From Colwellia sp. MB3u-41 (GTDB lineage: Bacteria > Pseudomonadota > Gammaproteobacteria > Enterobacterales > Alteromonadaceae), in NCBI RefSeq assembly GCF_014076845.1, contig NZ_JACGUT010000028.1:1-64000 (forward strand): a stretch of DNA of 64,000 nucleotides, read 5' to 3'. Below the pieces are notes generated by a model. That model was not told the origin of the DNA. It searched no databases and worked only from the letters and a program-made list of their open reading frames with translations. Positions 1-8,107 of this stretch are shown in pieces (within the stretch, counting starts at the first letter, position 1; each line of letters opens with the position of its first letter). The position numbers and the translations under genes are program-made.

Positions 1-180
1 GTTGCAACACCGGTATTTGAAACACCTGTTGTTGCAACATCTGTGGTTGCCACGCCGGTATCTGAAACACCTGTGGTTCAACCGCCCGTAGTTGAGACAC
101 CTGTAGTTGAAACACCTGTAGTTGAAACACCTGTAATTGAAACGCCGGTAGTTGAAACACCTGTGGTTGAAACGCCAACA
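1..180 (+). repeat. Tandem 15-bp repeats coding PVVET pentapeptides
   Basis: The sequence repeats GTTGAAACACCTGTA-like units in frame, coding ET-P-V-V repeats with conservative variants (VAT, SET, VQP, IET). The copies differ at third positions in places, so the array is partly degenerate. It lies in the disordered part of the RNase E scaffold and could vary in copy number between strains. Confidence 0.85.
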
Positions 181-504
181 ACAGAAGTACAGCAAGATTT
201 ACCTTTTGACGAGCCTCAAGTAGTAGCACAAGTAACTGAAGATGCTATCGAAAAACCGAAGCGAGTTATATCGAGAAAACCAAGCCCGAAAATCAGTTCA
301 AAAGCAGGTAAGGTTTCGAGTAAAGGCAGTAAGCCAGGTAAATCATCTTCACCGATGACTAAAACAGAAACGATTACGATGATCAATGAAATCCCTACTG
401 ACTTCGTTGCAAACGAAAATCGTAAGGAACATGCTTCATCAGGTAAGATGGCAATGGTATCTGATGCAGTTAGCCGCAGTGGTGCTGGTCCAACAAAACC
501 GTAG
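1..504 (+). CDS. rne: Ribonuclease E, C-terminal fragment (5' end outside window)
   Basis: The reading frame is open from base 1, so only the C-terminal ~167 residues are present. The first ~60 residues are a Pro/Val/Glu/Thr-rich pentapeptide repeat, followed by a Lys/Ser/Arg-rich basic stretch and a tail with KHAS-like and PMTK motifs (HASSGKM near the end). This matches the disordered C-terminal scaffold of RNase E in Alteromonadales, which binds RNA and degradosome partners, while the catalytic half lies upstream. A rho-independent terminator follows 47 bases after the stop. The identification rests on the tail composition only; TonB-like or other Pro-rich proteins are less likely because of the basic, Ser-rich C-terminus. 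Confidence 0.7.
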   Translation, partial: VATPVFETPVVATSVVATPVSETPVVQPPVVETPVVETPVVETPVIETPVVETPVVETPTTEVQQDLPFDEPQVVAQVTEDAIEKPKRVISRKPSPKISSKAGKVSSKGSKPGKSSSPMTKTETITMINEIPTDFVANENRKEHASSGKMAMVSDAVSRSGAGPTKP

Positions 505-550
505 ATTTTATCAGTAAAGTATCATCTTTACCGATAGGTGAAACTAAAAA

Positions 551-574
551 AGCCAGTCATTAGACTGGCTTTTT
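551..574 (+). terminator. Rho-independent terminator after rne
   Basis: An 8-bp perfect stem (AGCCAGTC / GACTGGCT) with a 4-nt loop is followed by a short T-run, 47 bases after the RNase E stop. Confidence 0.85.
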
Positions 575-962
575 ATTGGCTATAATTGACGTTTATCATT
601 ACTTTTATACAACCTATTAAACTTTAATCGGTAACAACCTTAAAAGTATTCTTTTCAAAAGCCCTAAATAATTGGCTATAGGGGTAAACATCAGCAAAAA
701 TTTACTTTAGCTTAGAGAGTACTTTCATATTATTCAGATAAATTTTAAATCCCCTAAAATATCAAGTGATTAGCACTAAAGTACAACCTCCTTATACAAC
801 GAAGCTTCTAACAAACAGTTTTAATTCCTAAAACATATAACCCTAACACTGACATGATCTAAACTTAACTGATATAAGTCAAAGCTGATCTTGTGCTCAA
901 TCGAGGTTAAATTTACTAACAGTAAGAAGCATAAAGTCATTTAAGTTTCAGGGCGGAAATAT
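575..962. other. Intergenic region, no gene recognised
   Basis: This AT-rich stretch lies between the rne terminator and a small ORF at 963. I see no long ORF, strong hairpin or clear promoter. The promoter of the 963 gene presumably lies in its last part. Confidence 0.5.
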
Positions 963-1175
963 ATGAGTGTTATTTGGAAAAATCATGCAAATCGGCTAAT
1001 AGACTTCGTTAATAACGATAACGAAGTTCAAGCACACCTTTATCTTGAACAGTTAATGCTATTCCCTTTAGATATTCAAGATAAGATAATTAATGACATT
1101 AGCCACTTGGCACATTGTAATTGTGAAGCCGTCTCAAACATCATCAATCAATATATGATGTTTGAGCTCAAATAA
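963..1175 (+). CDS. Small hypothetical protein (70 aa)
   Basis: A 70-residue, mostly helical, soluble-looking protein with no signal peptide or membrane segment. It contains two close cysteines (HCNC near residue 52) and many Asn/Ile residues. A GGGCGGA element sits just upstream of the ATG and may serve as the ribosome binding site. It stands alone between the rne terminator and the 3' end of uvrB, which is on the other strand 12 bases away. I do not recognise the family. The ATG, a plausible ribosome site and normal codon use make it a credible gene, but a chance ORF is not excluded. Confidence 0.5.
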   Translation: MSVIWKNHANRLIDFVNNDNEVQAHLYLEQLMLFPLDIQDKIINDISHLAHCNCEAVSNIINQYMMFELK

Positions 1176-1187
1176 CCAATGGATTTA

Positions 1188-3185
1188 CTAACGAGATAAT
1201 TGTTGCTCTCTTAATTTTGCAACTTCATCGCGTAAATTAGCAGCTTGTTCAAACTCTAGATTTTGAGCATGGCTAAGCATATCATTTTCAAGCTGTTTAA
1301 TTTTTTTATCAATCTCTTTAATAGATAATACTTTATAATCTGTTGCTTGTTCAGCCACATTTAACAACGTATCACTTGAAGATACCGTACCATTGTGAAG
1401 TGCATCACTGATTTTGCTTATGACTCCCCGAGGGGTAATATTATTGTCAATATTGTATTGATGCTGCATCTCACGTCGACGTTCGGTTTCATCAATCGCT
1501 TTTTTCATTGAACCGGTAATTTTCGCCGCATACAAAATAGCACGGCCATTAATATTACGAGCAGCACGACCAATGGTTTGAATTAGGGAACGCTCTGAGC
1601 GTAAAAAACCTTCTTTATCAGCATCTAAAATCGCCACTAACGACACTTCAGGCATATCTAAACCTTCGCGTAGTAAGTTAATACCAACCAGGACATCAAA
1701 CTTACCTAAACGAAAATCGCGAATAATTTCGACACGTTCAACAGTATCAATATCAGAGTGTAAATAGCGCGCTTTTACATTATGTTCATCTAAGTAATCA
1801 GTAAGATCTTCAGCCATCCTCTTGGTTAACGTAGTGGCTAAAACACGCTCTTGGATAGCAACACGTTTACGAATTTCAGACAATAAGTCATCAACTTGCG
1901 TTTCAACAGGACGAACTTCAATAATGGGATCGAGTAATCCTGTTGGACGTACAAGCTGCTGGGCAATATCATCACCTGACTTTTCAATTTCATAATTACT
2001 GGGTGTCGCTGAAACATAAATTGTTTGCGGGGCTAACGCTTCAAATTCATCAAACTTCATTGGCCGGTTATCGAGCGCGGAAGGTAAACGAAAACCATAA
2101 TTCACTAAGTTTTCTTTACGTGAACGATCCCCTTTATACATCGCACCTATTTGCGGCACCGTCACATGAGATTCATCAATAATTAATAAGCCATCATCCG
2201 GTAAATAATCGAACAAAGTCGGTGGTGCTTCGCCTTCACCTCGACCTGACAAATATCGAGAATAATTTTCAATACCCGAGCAATAACCCAGCTCTGTCAT
2301 CATTTCAATATCAAACTGCGTACGTTGCACGATACGCTGCTCTTCTACTAAGCGGTTATTTTCTTTGAGAAATGTTGAACGCTCTTTGAGTTCGATCTTT
2401 ATTTTATCAATTGCTGATAATACTTTATCTCTTGGCGTTGCATAATGTGTTTTAGGATATACCGTTACTCTTTCTAAAGTACGGTCAACTTGTCCAGTCA
2501 GCGGATCAAACATTGACAAGCGTTCTATTTCTTCATCAAATAATTCAACACGTAACGCTAAACGGTCCGACTCTGCAGGAAATATATCAATAACATCGCC
2601 ACGCACCCGATAAGTCGCTCGCTGAAAAGCAACATCGTTACGCTTATACTGTAATTCAGCGAGGCGGCGTAAAATATCGCGCTGATTAATAATATCGCCA
2701 ACACTGATGTGTAACATCATTTTTAAGTACGAGTCAGGATCGCCCAAACCATAAATAGCAGAAACTGAAGCAATAATAATAACGTCCCGGCGCTCAAGTA
2801 GTGCCTTAGTGGCCGACAAACGCATTTGCTCGATATGTTCGTTAACAGAAGCATCTTTCTCTATAAAAGTATCGGTTGTAGGCACATAGGCTTCTGGCTG
2901 GTAGTAATCATAATAAGAAACAAAGTATTCCACCGCGTTGTTTGGAAAGAACTCCTTCATTTCGCTATAAAGTTGAGCTGCGAGGGTTTTATTAGGCGCA
3001 ATCATCATCGTTGGACGATTTGACGTGGCAACAATATTAGCAATCGTGAAGGTCTTTCCTGAGCCAGTCACACCTAAGAGTGTTTGATGTGCTAAACCAC
3101 TTCCAAGGCCTTCAAGTAATTGTTTAATGGCAGCAGGCTGATCACCATTGGGTGTATAATCTGACTTTAAGTCCATGGTTTTCAT
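1188..3185 (-). CDS. uvrB: UvrABC excinuclease subunit B
   Basis: UvrB is the damage-verifying helicase-like subunit of nucleotide excision repair. It is loaded on DNA by UvrA and recruits UvrC for incision. The 665 residues match the family length. A Walker A motif (GVTGSGKT) lies at residues 38-45. The tyrosine-rich beta-hairpin ([10 protein letters not shown]) is at about 95-105, the DESH helicase box is near the middle, helicase motifs V/VI ([15 protein letters not shown]) are in the C-terminal half, and a UVR domain (about 625-660) for UvrC binding closes the protein. Its ATG overlaps the stop of the upstream MATE gene by one base (TAATG), suggesting translational coupling. I saw no LexA box in the upstream region. 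Confidence 0.98.
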   Translation of the reverse strand: MKTMDLKSDYTPNGDQPAAIKQLLEGLGSGLAHQTLLGVTGSGKTFTIANIVATSNRPTMMIAPNKTLAAQLYSEMKEFFPNNAVEYFVSYYDYYQPEAYVPTTDTFIEKDASVNEHIEQMRLSATKALLERRDVIIIASVSAIYGLGDPDSYLKMMLHISVGDIINQRDILRRLAELQYKRNDVAFQRATYRVRGDVIDIFPAESDRLALRVELFDEEIERLSMFDPLTGQVDRTLERVTVYPKTHYATPRDKVLSAIDKIKIELKERSTFLKENNRLVEEQRIVQRTQFDIEMMTELGYCSGIENYSRYLSGRGEGEAPPTLFDYLPDDGLLIIDESHVTVPQIGAMYKGDRSRKENLVNYGFRLPSALDNRPMKFDEFEALAPQTIYVSATPSNYEIEKSGDDIAQQLVRPTGLLDPIIEVRPVETQVDDLLSEIRKRVAIQERVLATTLTKRMAEDLTDYLDEHNVKARYLHSDIDTVERVEIIRDFRLGKFDVLVGINLLREGLDMPEVSLVAILDADKEGFLRSERSLIQTIGRAARNINGRAILYAAKITGSMKKAIDETERRREMQHQYNIDNNITPRGVISKISDALHNGTVSSSDTLLNVAEQATDYKVLSIKEIDKKIKQLENDMLSHAQNLEFEQAANLRDEVAKLREQQLSR

Positions 3186-4558
3186 TATGATACTTCCTTT
3201 GCTTCAGCAAACTCACGTGAAAATTGTTTATTAAATAAACGGTAAGAAATCATCGCCATAATAAGATTACCAAGAAATCCACCAATAAAAAAACCTTCCA
3301 ACCCATAATAAACACTGCCGAAATAGGCGAGAGGTACGTAACAGATAAAGAGTCGAACAGCACTAAGCATTAATGCCACCATCGGTTTATGCAGTGCATT
3401 AAATGAAGAGTTAGTTAAAATAATAACTCCCTGTAATCCATAGCCTAATGGCAATATCCACATAAATAAAATAATAATATCAGCTACGGCTTGTTCTTTC
3501 GAGAAAATATCAGCGATAAAAGGAGCAATTAACACAAGTAAAAAATAGATAAGTAACTGCCATATCAAGACAAACTTTATTGATGCTTTATAACTTTTTT
3601 CAACACGGTGCATATTACCTGCACCAAAATTTTGACTGATAAAAGGAGGTAGCGTCATAGACATAGCCAAAACGACTAAACAGGCTATCGATTCAATACG
3701 AGAGCCAACACCAAAGGCAGCAACTGCTGACTCACCATAGTTAGCCACAATCGCCGTTAAAACAGCAGCAGCTAGTGGAGTAAGCATATTAGCACCCGCT
3801 GCGGGTAAACCTATGTGTAAAATACCTTTACTTGAAGCAATAAATGTCTTTAATGGTAAAAGTTTAGTATGAATTAATTGACGCTTTACACCAACAATGT
3901 ATAAAACCAATAATAATCCAAAAATCCAAGAAATTAATGTCGCTATTGCAGCACCTTTTATTCCCATCGCTGGGATAGGTCCTAACCCAAAAATAAAAAT
4001 AGGGTCTAATATCGCATTAATTAAACCAGCGCTGCCCATGATTACACTAGGTGTTTTAGTATCACCAGAAGCCCTTAAAATTGAATTACCTATCATCGGG
4101 CCAATTAAACAAATACTGCCGATAAACCAAATATCCATGTATTCATGAATAAGTGGTAATAAGGCTTCACTCGCCCCTAATAATAAAAAAATTTCATCAA
4201 TAAAGTAAAAACCTGCTAAAGATAAGAGGCCAACAATGATTGCAGCTAAATATATAGCAGCGGTACCTGAATTTTTTGCTGACTCATCACTGCCCCTCCC
4301 CAACGCTTTAGCAATAACTGCTGACGTGCCAATACCTAGGCCAATCGTTAGACTGATGACAGTAAAAGTAATCGGAAAGGTAAAGCTAATAGCGGCTAAA
4401 GGCTGTGTACCAAGTAAGCCAACAAAAAAAGTATCAACTAAATTAAAGGTCATTAATAAAACCATACCGTAGATCATGGGAATGGTCATGCGTTTAATCG
4501 TATCTGCAACGGGGTCTTCAAGTAAGTTGATTTTCTTAGTTTTATTTTTTTCGGTCAT
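3185..4558 (-). CDS. MATE family multidrug/cation antiporter
   Basis: This 457-residue protein has about 12 hydrophobic segments in two similar halves. The N-terminal half has the usual MATE opening (a cytoplasmic tail, then an amphipathic IKRMTIPM helix leading to [16 protein letters not shown]). The family exports cationic drugs or metabolites in exchange for Na+ or H+ at the inner membrane. The second half contains the conserved [15 protein letters not shown]-type helix and the GFGVGSR-like turn. It is the first gene of a two-gene unit with uvrB, overlapping it by one base. The substrate cannot be told from sequence. The pairing with a DNA repair gene may hint at expression under DNA damage, but this is inference. 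Confidence 0.93.
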   Translation of the reverse strand: MTEKNKTKKINLLEDPVADTIKRMTIPMIYGMVLLMTFNLVDTFFVGLLGTQPLAAISFTFPITFTVISLTIGLGIGTSAVIAKALGRGSDESAKNSGTAAIYLAAIIVGLLSLAGFYFIDEIFLLLGASEALLPLIHEYMDIWFIGSICLIGPMIGNSILRASGDTKTPSVIMGSAGLINAILDPIFIFGLGPIPAMGIKGAAIATLISWIFGLLLVLYIVGVKRQLIHTKLLPLKTFIASSKGILHIGLPAAGANMLTPLAAAVLTAIVANYGESAVAAFGVGSRIESIACLVVLAMSMTLPPFISQNFGAGNMHRVEKSYKASIKFVLIWQLLIYFLLVLIAPFIADIFSKEQAVADIIILFMWILPLGYGLQGVIILTNSSFNALHKPMVALMLSAVRLFICYVPLAYFGSVYYGLEGFFIGGFLGNLIMAMISYRLFNKQFSREFAEAKEVS

Positions 4559-5058
4559 TTAAAGGTAGCTTTTGCTTGTCTTTGCAGGAAAATACCAAAG
4601 TATTGTAAAAGATAGTGATAAGACTCGCTATGTATATATTTTATTTCAACTTCATTTTAATTTTTTATATAAATTTAATGTTAAAAAAAATAAATAATAA
4701 CGTTGAAATATCTTTACTTTTGTATAATCCACAGCAAATGGGTATAAAAACTGACGTTGCACAAAAATCACACTAAGAGAGTAAAACCGACAACAAAAAA
4801 AGCTAATGCATTGTTATAAAAGAATAAAGATAAAAATCCATTATATCCCTGTTTAGCTGTAACGTGCATTCTTCACCCTAGTTACGCTTTTTTACACTTT
4901 AACTCACAAAGTTATCCACAGATTCCGTGGATAACTTTGTGCAATAGTCACTTACAAATCTAAAGAGCAAAAATAGCACTGAATTTGAAGATAAAGCAGA
5001 CTTAGTGTCGACAAAACAAGCAAACAAACAAAATAATGATTTTTTTCTACATTTTGTG
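4559..5058. other. Intergenic region with DnaA-box-like sites and an AT-rich stretch
   Basis: No ORF is seen here. The part from about 4640 to 4725 is very AT-rich. A DnaA-box-like 9-mer (TAATCCACA, one mismatch to TTATCCACA) lies at 4725-4733. A perfect 15-bp inverted repeat with two more boxes lies at 4905-4941. The MATE promoter must lie at the left end and the tRNA promoter starts at 5059. Confidence 0.6.
4905..4941. promoter_or_regulatory. Inverted repeat with two DnaA-box-like 9-mers
   Basis: Perfect 15-bp arms (CACAAAGTTATCCAC and its reverse complement) are separated by 7 bases. The left arm carries a consensus DnaA box TTATCCACA (4912-4920). The right arm carries TTATCCACG on the minus strand (4926-4934). 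No dnaA, gidA or other origin-linked gene is nearby, so this is not the expected oriC context. It could bind DnaA as a regulatory or titration site, or be an unrelated palindrome. It has no T-run, so it is not a standard terminator. Confidence 0.5.
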
Positions 5059-5087
5059 TTGACAGTTCACCCACGGACATTTAATAT
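5059..5087 (+). promoter_or_regulatory. Sigma-70 promoter of the tRNA-Asn array
   Basis: A perfect -35 TTGACA (5059-5064) is followed by a 17-base spacer and a -10-like TAATAT (5082-5087). A GC-rich discriminator (CTCGCC) follows, as is usual for growth-rate and stringently controlled stable-RNA promoters. The first tRNA begins 39 bases after the -10. Confidence 0.75.
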
Positions 5088-5126
5088 CTCGCCCCGTTAG
5101 CCAAGACCCTTGGCAAACAAAACAAT

Positions 5127-5202
5127 TCCTCAATAGCTCAGTTGGTAGAGCAACGGACTGTTAATCCGTTTGTCCCTGGTTCAAGTCCAGGTTGAGGAGC
5201 CA
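5127..5202 (+). tRNA. tRNA-Asn (GTT), copy 1
   Basis: A 76-nt cloverleaf. The acceptor arm TCCTCAA pairs with TTGAGGA, the D-stem is GCTC/GAGC, the anticodon stem is ACGGA/TCCGT with loop CTGTTAA (anticodon GTT), and the T-arm is CCTGG/CCAGG with TTCAAGT. The discriminator is G and CCA is encoded. No terminator separates it from copy 2, so the two are probably co-transcribed from the promoter at 5059. Confidence 0.98.
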
Positions 5203-5253
5203 AATTATAGTAATGGCTTTATAGTATTTTAAAGCGGTTACATGAAGAACAAT

Positions 5254-5329
5254 TCCTCAATAGCTCAGTTGGTAGAGCAACGGACTGTTAATCCGTTTGT
5301 CCCTGGTTCAAGTCCAGGTTGAGGAGCCA
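5254..5329 (+). tRNA. tRNA-Asn (GTT), copy 2
   Basis: Identical in sequence to copy 1, with encoded CCA. It is followed after 5 bases by a strong terminator. Confidence 0.98.
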
Positions 5330-5334
5330 TATTG

Positions 5335-5366
5335 AAAAGCCTGCAAGTATTTGCAGGCTTTTTTAT
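5335..5366 (+). terminator. Terminator after tRNA-Asn copy 2
   Basis: A 12-bp stem (AAAAGCCTGCAA / TTGCAGGCTTTT) with loop GTAT is followed by a T-run. Nearly the same hairpin recurs after copies 3 and 4. Confidence 0.9.
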
Positions 5367-5419
5367 TAATTTAAATTACTATACTTCACTTGATTTATAG
5401 TGATGATTGAAAGCACAAT

Positions 5420-5495
5420 TCCTCAATAGCTCAGTTGGTAGAGCAACGGACTGTTAATCCGTTTGTCCCTGGTTCAAGTCCAGGTTGAGGAGCCA
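5420..5495 (+). tRNA. tRNA-Asn (GTT), copy 3
   Basis: Identical to copies 1 and 2, with encoded CCA. It lies 54 bases after the preceding terminator, so it needs its own promoter or terminator read-through. I could not find a convincing -35/-10 pair in that gap. Confidence 0.97.
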
Positions 5496-5503
5496 CATAA
5501 GAT

Positions 5504-5534
5504 AAGCCTGCAAATATTTGCAGGCTTTTTTTTT
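5504..5534 (+). terminator. Terminator after tRNA-Asn copy 3
   Basis: An 11-bp perfect stem (AAGCCTGCAAA / TTTGCAGGCTT) with a 2-base centre and a long T-run. Confidence 0.88.
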
Positions 5535-5583
5535 CTGAATAACGATACTTCAATTAATTTATTGTAATGACTTAAAGCACAAT

Positions 5584-5670
5584 TTTTCAATAGCTCCGTT
5601 GGTAGAGCAACGGACTGTGCTTAAATAAAACGAGCGTTTGCCCCTGGTTCAAGTCCAGGTTGAGGAGCCA
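5584..5670 (+). pseudogene. Degenerate tRNA-Asn copy 4
   Basis: This 87-nt copy is aligned with the other three over both ends and keeps an intact T-arm and CCA. The anticodon arm is disrupted: after ACGGACTGT, 16 bases (GCTTAAATAAAACGAG) replace the five bases TAATC, so the 3' anticodon-stem strand is lost and there is no GTT loop. Two C-to-T changes in the acceptor strand leave G-U wobble pairs, and the conserved D-loop A14 is changed to C. It cannot fold as a normal tRNA. The flanking spacer and terminator match copy 3, so it arose by tandem duplication. Confidence 0.9.
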
Positions 5671-5678
5671 CATAAGAT

Positions 5679-5709
5679 AAGCCTGCAAATGTTTGCAGGC
5701 TTTTTTTTA
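5679..5709 (+). terminator. Terminator after degenerate tRNA copy
   Basis: An 11-bp stem (AAGCCTGCAAA / TTTGCAGGCTT) with centre TG and a run of nine T, a duplicate of the terminator after copy 3. Confidence 0.88.
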
Positions 5710-5938
5710 ATCTGAAAATTTGTAAACCTCGATTATATGACAAAAACGTAACAGCAAAAATACTCGCGAGCCTACTTATAAAAGTAAGGTTAACCACTTA
5801 TTACTTAACTTGTATTTACCTTCACTTCCAATAAAGTACACAACCCACACAATAAATTAAAATAAATTCAGATAATGTGTAAGTTTTTAACTCCTAAGGT
5901 TACTAACTAAACATAACTTCTATAAAAACGAGAACACA

Positions 5939-6199
5939 ATGAACAATACTTCAGCTAAAAACACTAAATTTAATAAACAACCAACTGGCAGTAAAACACT
6001 AGGCTTTTTAAAAGCTCTAGCCTTTTACGCTATTTCTTATACATTTTGGATTTTGCTATTTGTAATGAATGACGGACCTGGTGGCGTAGAGTCTCAACAT
6101 TTAGTCGTAATAGGTATCGCTCACACCATATTGATCTTTATTCATGGCATATCAGCTTTTGACCCCAAAGGCTCTGCAAGCAAAGAACTTCATCACTAA
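5939..6199 (+). CDS. Small two-helix membrane protein, unknown function (86 aa)
   Basis: The N-terminal ~20 residues are polar and basic. Two hydrophobic segments follow (about 24-44 and 54-74), separated by a short DGPGGVES loop. The C-terminal tail is polar and ends in HH. A GAG-containing sequence (ACGAGAACACA) precedes the ATG. I do not recognise a characterised family. It stands alone between the tRNA array and the convergent dehydrogenase gene. Its clear membrane topology and start site support a real gene. Confidence 0.6.
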   Translation: MNNTSAKNTKFNKQPTGSKTLGFLKALAFYAISYTFWILLFVMNDGPGGVESQHLVVIGIAHTILIFIHGISAFDPKGSASKELHH

Positions 6200-6490
6200 C
6201 TCTACACTTAAGTTAGACAGAACTGTTTGAACCACCTGTGTAACGCATATTTCAAGTTATCGGTTTAAGCTGACATCATGTATAAGGGCATAGATAAGAG
6301 TGAAAGAAAGACTAACTATTGGCCGGGTAATCATAAAAAAATTAAACAAGAACATTAAAAATTAAAACCATCAGTATTACAAAATTGCTTTGAGCAATTA
6401 CCTTTTCGGTTTGTTTATCTAAGGTGAAATTTTAAATTATTGTTAACTAAATAAACAAACCAATGACATACGGGTTTTATTTAAAACCGC

Positions 6491-7357
6491 TTAATCATCT
6501 AAGCGGGTAATCAAACTAGAAGTATCCCAACGATTACCGCCTTTTTTCTGAACCGTTTCATAGTAACCGTCTAATTGTTTTGTAACCGTTAAGTCAGCTC
6601 CAATCTTTTCAGCTTCACTAAACGCCATGGCTAAATCTTTTCTGACCCAGTCAACCGCAAAACCAAAATCAAACTCTCGAGCACACATTGTTTTACCACG
6701 ATTATCCATTTGCCAAGAGCCCGCAGCACCTTTTGAAATGGTTTCGATTAACTTGTCAGTATCTAAGCCCGCCTTTTGAGCGAAATTCAATCCTTCAGCT
6801 AAACCCTGTACGGTATTAACAAAACAAATTTGATTCACCATTTTAGCTAACTGCCCAGAGCCAACTTTACCCATTAATTGGCTAAAGCGTGCATAAGTAT
6901 CTATTACCGGTTTTATTTGTTCAAAAATATTAAGTTCACCGCCAGCCATAATCGTTAAGACACCATTTTCAGCGCCAGCTTGGCCTCCCGATACAGGTGC
7001 ATCAATAAAGTGCTTATTTTGTAATTTAGCAAGTGAATCAAGATCTCTTGCCAGCTCTGCTGAAGCGGTAGTGTGGTCAACTAAAATAGCACCGATAGCT
7101 AAGCCCGAAAATATGCCATCGTCGCCTAAAACAACTTGTCTTACATCGTTGTCATTCCCTACACATGAAAAGACAATCTCGCAGCCTTCTGCGGCTTCTC
7201 TTGGGGTATTAGCTAAACAACCACCAAATTCCTTTACCCATTTTTCTGCCTTTGCTGTTGTGCGGTTATATACACAAACATCAAAACCTGCATTTTTCAA
7301 ATGCCCGGCCATAGGATAGCCCATTACGCCTAAACCAATAAATGCTACTTTTTTCAT
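6491..7357 (-). CDS. NAD(P)-dependent beta-hydroxyacid dehydrogenase
   Basis: This 288-residue enzyme belongs to the 3-hydroxyisobutyrate dehydrogenase / tartronate semialdehyde reductase superfamily, which reversibly oxidises beta-hydroxyacids with NAD(P). The Rossmann motif (GLGVMG) is at residues 8-13. The substrate-binding APVSGG motif is at 120-125 and the catalytic lysine motif (GQLAKMVNQ, Lys172) follows. Asn at residue 31 after the second beta strand (YNRT) suggests preference for NADP. Glyoxylate/succinic semialdehyde reductase and 3-hydroxyisobutyrate dehydrogenase are both possible. No pathway partner is adjacent. Confidence 0.88.
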   Translation of the reverse strand: MKKVAFIGLGVMGYPMAGHLKNAGFDVCVYNRTTAKAEKWVKEFGGCLANTPREAAEGCEIVFSCVGNDNDVRQVVLGDDGIFSGLAIGAILVDHTTASAELARDLDSLAKLQNKHFIDAPVSGGQAGAENGVLTIMAGGELNIFEQIKPVIDTYARFSQLMGKVGSGQLAKMVNQICFVNTVQGLAEGLNFAQKAGLDTDKLIETISKGAAGSWQMDNRGKTMCAREFDFGFAVDWVRKDLAMAFSEAEKIGADLTVTKQLDGYYETVQKKGGNRWDTSSLITRLDD

Positions 7358-7449
7358 ATTATCTCCATGATAGGTTAAGTAAACGAATACATCTGATTGT
7401 TCAGTAAATGCTACAAAAGTTTATAAAATACGTAGCATGAATTCATGTC

Positions 7450-7481
7450 AAAAAAAAAGCCTATTACTTACATAATGGGCT
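7450..7481 (-). terminator. Terminator after greA
   Basis: Read on the minus strand, AGCCCATTA and TAATAGGCT form a 9-bp stem with one mismatch, followed by nine T. It lies about 30 bases past the greA stop. Confidence 0.7.
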
Positions 7482-7510
7482 CTTAATATTTTTAACACAT
7501 ACATTAATAG

Positions 7511-7987
7511 TTAAATATAGTCGACTGATACAATCTCATATTCAACAACACCGCCGGGTATAGTAATTTCTACTTCAGAATCAACTTCTTTACCAATTAA
7601 ACCACGTGCAATAGGTGAGTTTAATGATATACGCCCTGTTTTAAAGTCAGCTTCATCGTCGCCAACAATTTTATAAGTGACTTCCACTTCGGTATCGATG
7701 TTTAATAAGGTAACGGTTGTACCAAAAATCACTTTGCCATGATTGGGTATTTTAGTTATGTCGATAACCTGAGCATTACAAAGCCTTCCTTCAATATCTT
7801 GAATTCGTCCTTCACAAAAGCCCTGCTCTTCTTTTGCTGCATGATATTCTGCATTTTCTTTTAAATCACCATGCTCTCGGGCAACCGCAATATCTTTTAC
7901 AATGCGAGGGCGTTTTTCTGTTTTTAAAACTCTAAGCTCTTCTTTTAGCTGTTCAGCACCAAGAAGTGTCATTGGATATTTTGTCAT
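7511..7987 (-). CDS. greA: Transcript cleavage elongation factor GreA
   Basis: GreA binds the secondary channel of RNA polymerase and stimulates cleavage of backtracked transcripts. The N-terminal coiled coil contains the acidic tip ([10 protein letters not shown], with the Asp/Glu pair needed for cleavage). The C-terminal half is the FKBP-like domain ending in [14 protein letters not shown] chose the ATG at 7987 (158 residues, family length MTKYPMTL...) over an in-frame TTG at 8005, because an AAGAAGAG ribosome site sits just before the ATG. It lies about 120 bases downstream of carB and may share its transcript. Confidence 0.97.
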   Translation of the reverse strand: MTKYPMTLLGAEQLKEELRVLKTEKRPRIVKDIAVAREHGDLKENAEYHAAKEEQGFCEGRIQDIEGRLCNAQVIDITKIPNHGKVIFGTTVTLLNIDTEVEVTYKIVGDDEADFKTGRISLNSPIARGLIGKEVDSEVEITIPGGVVEYEIVSVDYI

Positions 7988-8107
7988 TTTTCTCTTCTTT
8001 TTCAAATGATAAAGGTGGCTTACTTAAAAAGTATAACCACCCTTATATAATATATTTTTAATAAGGTATTTACTTAATGGTAAGCAAACACCCTACATAG
8101 TTCGTTA

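Noticed and set aside
1943-2182. Plus-strand ORF inside uvrB
   Set aside because: It is a shadow frame opposite a well-conserved gene, with no ribosome site or family similarity.
4559-4760. Possible LexA box upstream of MATE-uvrB
   Set aside because: No CTGT-N8-ACAG match was found in the region.
4891-4945. Chromosomal replication origin
   Set aside because: Only three DnaA-like boxes, and no dnaA, gidA/mnmG, mioC or similar genes nearby. The DnaA-box observation is kept, but an oriC call is not supported.
6409-6461. 10-bp inverted repeat GGTTTGTTTA / TAAACAAACC
   Set aside because: The arms are A/T-rich and 33 bases apart without a T-run, so it may be chance.
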